From positions 1 through 59,014 of the forward strand of contig CALXQE010000035.1 of assembly GCA_944390495.1 (NCBI GenBank): a stretch of DNA of 59,014 nt, read 5' to 3'. The translations under genes were made by a program, and so were the position numbers. This DNA comes from an uncultured Clostridia bacterium. Lineage in GTDB: Bacteria > Bacillota > Clostridia > UBA1381. Each line of letters begins with the position of its first letter. Positions within the stretch are counted from its first letter, which is position 1. A model generated the notes under the pieces. The model was not told the origin of the DNA, ran no database searches, and saw nothing but the letters and a program-made list of their open reading frames with translations. Positions 56,161 through 59,014 of this stretch are shown piece after piece.

Positions 56161-58110
56161 TTATTCGCCTAAATCATAGAGTATATATCCATTTTCGCTG
56201 TATATCTCGTTTAAGCCATTAAAGGCATTTTGATTTATTTGGAATTCATTTTTTTCTTTAGGTCCGATTACAATATATCTTATATTTAATTCATTAGCCA
56301 TATTTAAAAGCTCTGATTGACTGTTGCTTGAATATAAATCCTTCATTTGATCGTTGCGGTCATACATATCATTACCAAGACCGTGGAAATACACATATAA
56401 TGAAGAACCGACATAAATGTTTCGACCGGCAAGTACAGATACAGGATTAAGATGCTCTGAAGTTGTTGCAAATGTGGCTGTTGGGTCTGTGTTATCCTTT
56501 ACAAACTCGGAAAACTTAATATCATTTTCAGAAAAGGTTTGATATTCACCTCCTGAATTAAATTCTCGTATTATGGTTAAAGCACCGGATAAAGTTCCAA
56601 ACACGATTAGTAACGCTGCAAAATAACCTCTCCATTTAATATCTTTCAATTTGTCGTATATATTTACGCTAAATTCGGAAATGAGAATAACAGCCATCAT
56701 ATATACAATAAAAAACAATTTGTTGTTATCATATGGGTTTGGCTGGAATAAGAGAAATTCCGCTATAATAAACAGAAGTATTCCGCCGGTAAATATTTTT
56801 TTATTATCCTTTGAGGTGTTTATAAATGCAGGGATTATAAGCAATGTTACTATACCACAATTTTTCAGCCAGAACCAAAGGTATGGATCTTTTTCATTAA
56901 CCCAGTTAAATGTATATCTTAAAAATGAATCTCCGCCGACTTGTGTAAAAGTCCATATAAATAGCTGAGGAAGTGCGAGTACAGCAGCTATTGCTGCATA
57001 TATACACCAATTTATAAGGGAATATTTTCTATCCTTTTCAGGTGTTTGTACGATACTCCATACTGCCATCACTGCTGATATAACTGCAAGTGCTAAGAAA
57101 GAATGTGTATGAATCATCGGCATACAACCGGCTACTATACCGAGAAGTATAAAAGATGTACGTTTATTATCCTTTGCAGCATATATAAGACGCTCTAAAG
57201 CAAACAATATAACACCCCAACCTGCCATAGTCGTACGCTGCGGTATAATCATGTCACATATAGGATTAGCCCAGCGAATGTTTGAGTCATTTAGATTGGT
57301 TGGTGTTTTATAGTATTCAGTAAATATTTGAGTAAAGTTTTCCGGATTTTCCTTTGCACCTTCTAAGAAGTATGCAAATCCGAATCCTCCGCCTATAAAA
57401 AATAAATATGTTGCAAGAATACTGGCTGCTTTGTTATTTGTCATAGATGATGCAAGATTATAGAAACCATATACAATGATAGCTGCAAATACATAACTTG
57501 GTATAAGTATTGAAAGTCTTAGGCTTGTACCAAATAGGTAGATACTTGACGATAGCGAATCAATAAGAAATGGATAACATAGCTTTGTTCCTGCCAAAAC
57601 ATTGTATACAGGAGGGAATGTTCCCTGCTCGGCAATACTTGTTACAAATCCCATGTGCATTGCTAAATCACCGTATGTACTTTGTCCAGAAGCAATTCCG
57701 CCGCCGCTGTAAGGCACCATTATATGATTAGTTAGAAGTACCCATGTTATTATGCTTATAGGTAAAATTACAAACAACAGTATTTTGTTGTCAACAACAC
57801 CTTTTACAAGTAGTTTTTTGTTACTTTTAAAGAAAAGCTTTTCATATACGGCATTACCTTCGATTTCTTTTGTCTTTGACCGACGATGGATAAGCAGTGC
57901 ATAAGGCACAGCCGCAATAATTATAAGAAGTATATGCGACAAAATAGTAAAACGGAAAATAAAGGCAAATGGTATTATTCCGGACATCAGTATGATATTT
58001 CCCAAAACTGCACCGGAATATATTTTATAATATAAATCCTTTCCTTTAAAAATGTAGTCTGCATACAAAAAACCTAAAATAAGGAAGTATGCGTAAACTA
58101 AAATTCCCAT
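56161..58110 (-). CDS. Large multispan membrane protein, GT-C glycosyltransferase-like
   Basis: A 649-residue protein with about 13 hydrophobic segments in the first 500 residues and a soluble C-terminal part (about 530-649). The first large outside loop contains YGDLAMHMGFVTSIAEQGTFP, an Asp/His pair placed as in GT-C sugar transferases that use lipid-linked sugars. The loop IRWANPICDMIIPQRTTMAGWG follows. The end (DNTDPTATFATTSEHLNPV, AGRNIYVGSSLYVY) resembles the C-terminal domain of bacterial GT-C proteins. Donor and acceptor are unknown. GGAGG precedes the ATG. Confidence 0.7.
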   Translation of the reverse strand: MGILVYAYFLILGFLYADYIFKGKDLYYKIYSGAVLGNIILMSGIIPFAFIFRFTILSHILLIIIAAVPYALLIHRRSKTKEIEGNAVYEKLFFKSNKKLLVKGVVDNKILLFVILPISIITWVLLTNHIMVPYSGGGIASGQSTYGDLAMHMGFVTSIAEQGTFPPVYNVLAGTKLCYPFLIDSLSSSIYLFGTSLRLSILIPSYVFAAIIVYGFYNLASSMTNNKAASILATYLFFIGGGFGFAYFLEGAKENPENFTQIFTEYYKTPTNLNDSNIRWANPICDMIIPQRTTMAGWGVILFALERLIYAAKDNKRTSFILLGIVAGCMPMIHTHSFLALAVISAVMAVWSIVQTPEKDRKYSLINWCIYAAIAAVLALPQLFIWTFTQVGGDSFLRYTFNWVNEKDPYLWFWLKNCGIVTLLIIPAFINTSKDNKKIFTGGILLFIIAEFLLFQPNPYDNNKLFFIVYMMAVILISEFSVNIYDKLKDIKWRGYFAALLIVFGTLSGALTIIREFNSGGEYQTFSENDIKFSEFVKDNTDPTATFATTSEHLNPVSVLAGRNIYVGSSLYVYFHGLGNDMYDRNDQMKDLYSSNSQSELLNMANELNIRYIVIGPKEKNEFQINQNAFNGLNEIYSENGYILYDLGE

Positions 58111-58173
58111 AATTTATCCTCCAATTTTGTTTTATTTACAATATTATACAGTAAAAACACTAATAAATCAATG

Positions 58174-59014
58174 TCACTTAATAAGTCCTTTTACATCTTC
58201 TAAAGAAAGACGTGCAGTAGGTTTAAATAGGTCAGAATTAACATATTTTGCAATGCTGTTTTTAAGTGCTTTTACTGTCATGTTTTTAATATCAAGATTA
58301 AATCCGCAGAAAAGTATATTGCATTTTCCCACACGTGCTTCAAACAGCGGTGAACGCCTTGTATTATCGAAGAAGTTTGGTACAGGTTCAATAATATACG
58401 GAAAGTCCTTATCAAGCATAGATACATCTACGCCTACTGAATTATCGATAGGGTGTTTCCACTGAAAATCAGCATATTCATCTGTCGGGAAACTATCGAA
58501 TATGTGGTGAGATTTATCGCATATAAGTCCGCAGGCACGAGTTGAAGGGAAGTATGCAGGTGACCAGAACACCGGTTTAAATAACCCCTCTATTGGATTT
58601 TTTAAATTATCTTTATTCATCGCAAAAACTGCTTTTCCGCCGTTTTCAATAAGTGATATTAAATCCTTTTCTAAATCGGTAAACACAGGCACGGTAAATT
58701 CGGTATTCTCTTCCTTATATACAAATATATTCCATGAATTTTTATATCCACCTACCGAGAGAACTGCTCTTATAATAGATGATTCTTTAATAAAATCAAG
58801 TGGGAAAGACACTGTTTTTTTGTGGGTTAAAACCTCATATAGTTTAGCGTCACCTTTAAACAGTTCAAGTTTAAAAACTGGAGTTTTAATTCTATTCTTT
58901 CCGTAATTATATAAATCAAATTCAGCCTTGAATTTATCTGTATTTTTAAATACTCTGTTAGCTTTTAAAAGCGGTACTGTGTCACAGCAAAATTCTTTAA
59001 ATTCATCAGGTGTT
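58174..59014 (-). CDS. GH2-like carbohydrate-active protein, C-terminal part (cut by window edge)
   Basis: The reading frame is open from the window edge to the stop at 58174, giving 280 codons; the GTG at 58812 is internal, not a start. From the N-terminal side there is a beta-rich segment, then HKKTVSFPLDFIKES, VGGYKNSWNIFVYKE, an alpha/beta part with LISLIENGGKAVFAMNK, and GLFKPVFWSPAYFPSTRACGLICDKSHHIF with FPTDEYADFQWKHPI. This last motif is typical of the C-terminal region of large GH2-type beta-galactosidase relatives in gut bacteria. The catalytic domain would lie outside the window. Confidence 0.65.
   Translation of the reverse strand, partial: TPDEFKEFCCDTVPLLKANRVFKNTDKFKAEFDLYNYGKNRIKTPVFKLELFKGDAKLYEVLTHKKTVSFPLDFIKESSIIRAVLSVGGYKNSWNIFVYKEENTEFTVPVFTDLEKDLISLIENGGKAVFAMNKDNLKNPIEGLFKPVFWSPAYFPSTRACGLICDKSHHIFDSFPTDEYADFQWKHPIDNSVGVDVSMLDKDFPYIIEPVPNFFDNTRRSPLFEARVGKCNILFCGFNLDIKNMTVKALKNSIAKYVNSDLFKPTARLSLEDVKGLIK

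Noticed and set aside
58174..58812. Complete 212-residue protein starting at GTG 58812
   Set aside because: The frame is open to the window edge and the GTG lies inside a continuing domain, so the gene is partial.

Overview
The window is a 59 kb chromosomal stretch of a low-GC, anaerobic, probably spore-forming member of the Firmicutes, most likely class Clostridia. The signs are AT-rich DNA with strong GGAGG ribosome binding sites and TTGACA-N17-TATAAT promoters, a T-box riboswitch, a PyrR-headed pyr operon with the PyrK/PyrD (class 1B) dihydroorotate dehydrogenase, the sporulation gene yunB and a PdaB-like deacetylase. The redox genes fit an anaerobe: Feo iron uptake, a flavodiiron protein, a flavodoxin/ferredoxin fusion and a minimal SufC-SufB pair. 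Plant-polysaccharide enzymes (a giant secreted GH2 protein, a GH43 enzyme and a second GH2-like fragment) suggest a gut or fibre-degrading habitat. The genus cannot be fixed from the sequence alone.

Layout. 1-4.2 kb (minus): trmFO (cut by the edge), topA, dprA and a TrmH-type RNA methyltransferase, one operon from a promoter near 4.2 kb. 4.3-6.5 kb: a ZIP metal transporter (plus), then mrp and mscL (minus). 6.7-12.4 kb (plus): an uncharacterised small membrane protein followed by pyrR-B-C-F-K-D; pyrE and carAB are not here. 12.4-19.8 kb: a frameshifted AraC regulator divergent from a 2114-residue secreted GH2 protein. 20-31.8 kb (plus): dnaG-rpoD, prmA, a flavodiiron protein, T-box-thrS, then yunB-ligA-M20 amidohydrolase-DUF6873. 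31.8-39.3 kb (minus): rmuC, a flavodoxin/ferredoxin protein, a DtxR-type regulator, a FeoB-associated Cys-rich peptide, feoB, feoA and a calcium-type P-ATPase. 39.4-41.8 kb (plus): a domesticated REP-type transposase relative, a PdaB-like deacetylase and GH43. 41.9-43.6 kb (minus): a membrane-anchored relative of oleate hydratase. 43.7-56.1 kb (plus): a membrane protein coupled to a secreted stalk-domain peptidyl-prolyl isomerase, an AbgT transporter, sufC-sufB, a short-ORF leader with two ABC exporters, a MATE exporter, then rpsB-tsf. 56.2-59 kb (minus): a GT-C-like membrane protein and the 3' end of a GH2-like gene.

Most of the window is conserved housekeeping DNA. I saw no tRNA, rRNA, CRISPR array, prophage or intact insertion sequence. 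The most unusual parts are: (i) the 49.0-49.2 kb leader, in which a strong promoter, a 21-codon ORF, alternative pairings and an intrinsic terminator precede two ABC exporters; (ii) a Y1/RAYT-like protein that has lost its HxH metal motif, whose promoter and start codon are bracketed by a perfect 12-bp inverted repeat; (iii) proteins with altered catalytic positions (GH2, flavodiiron protein, oleate-hydratase relative); (iv) a His-rich insertion in FeoB; and (v) several genes whose ribosome binding site lies in or against a terminator-like hairpin.
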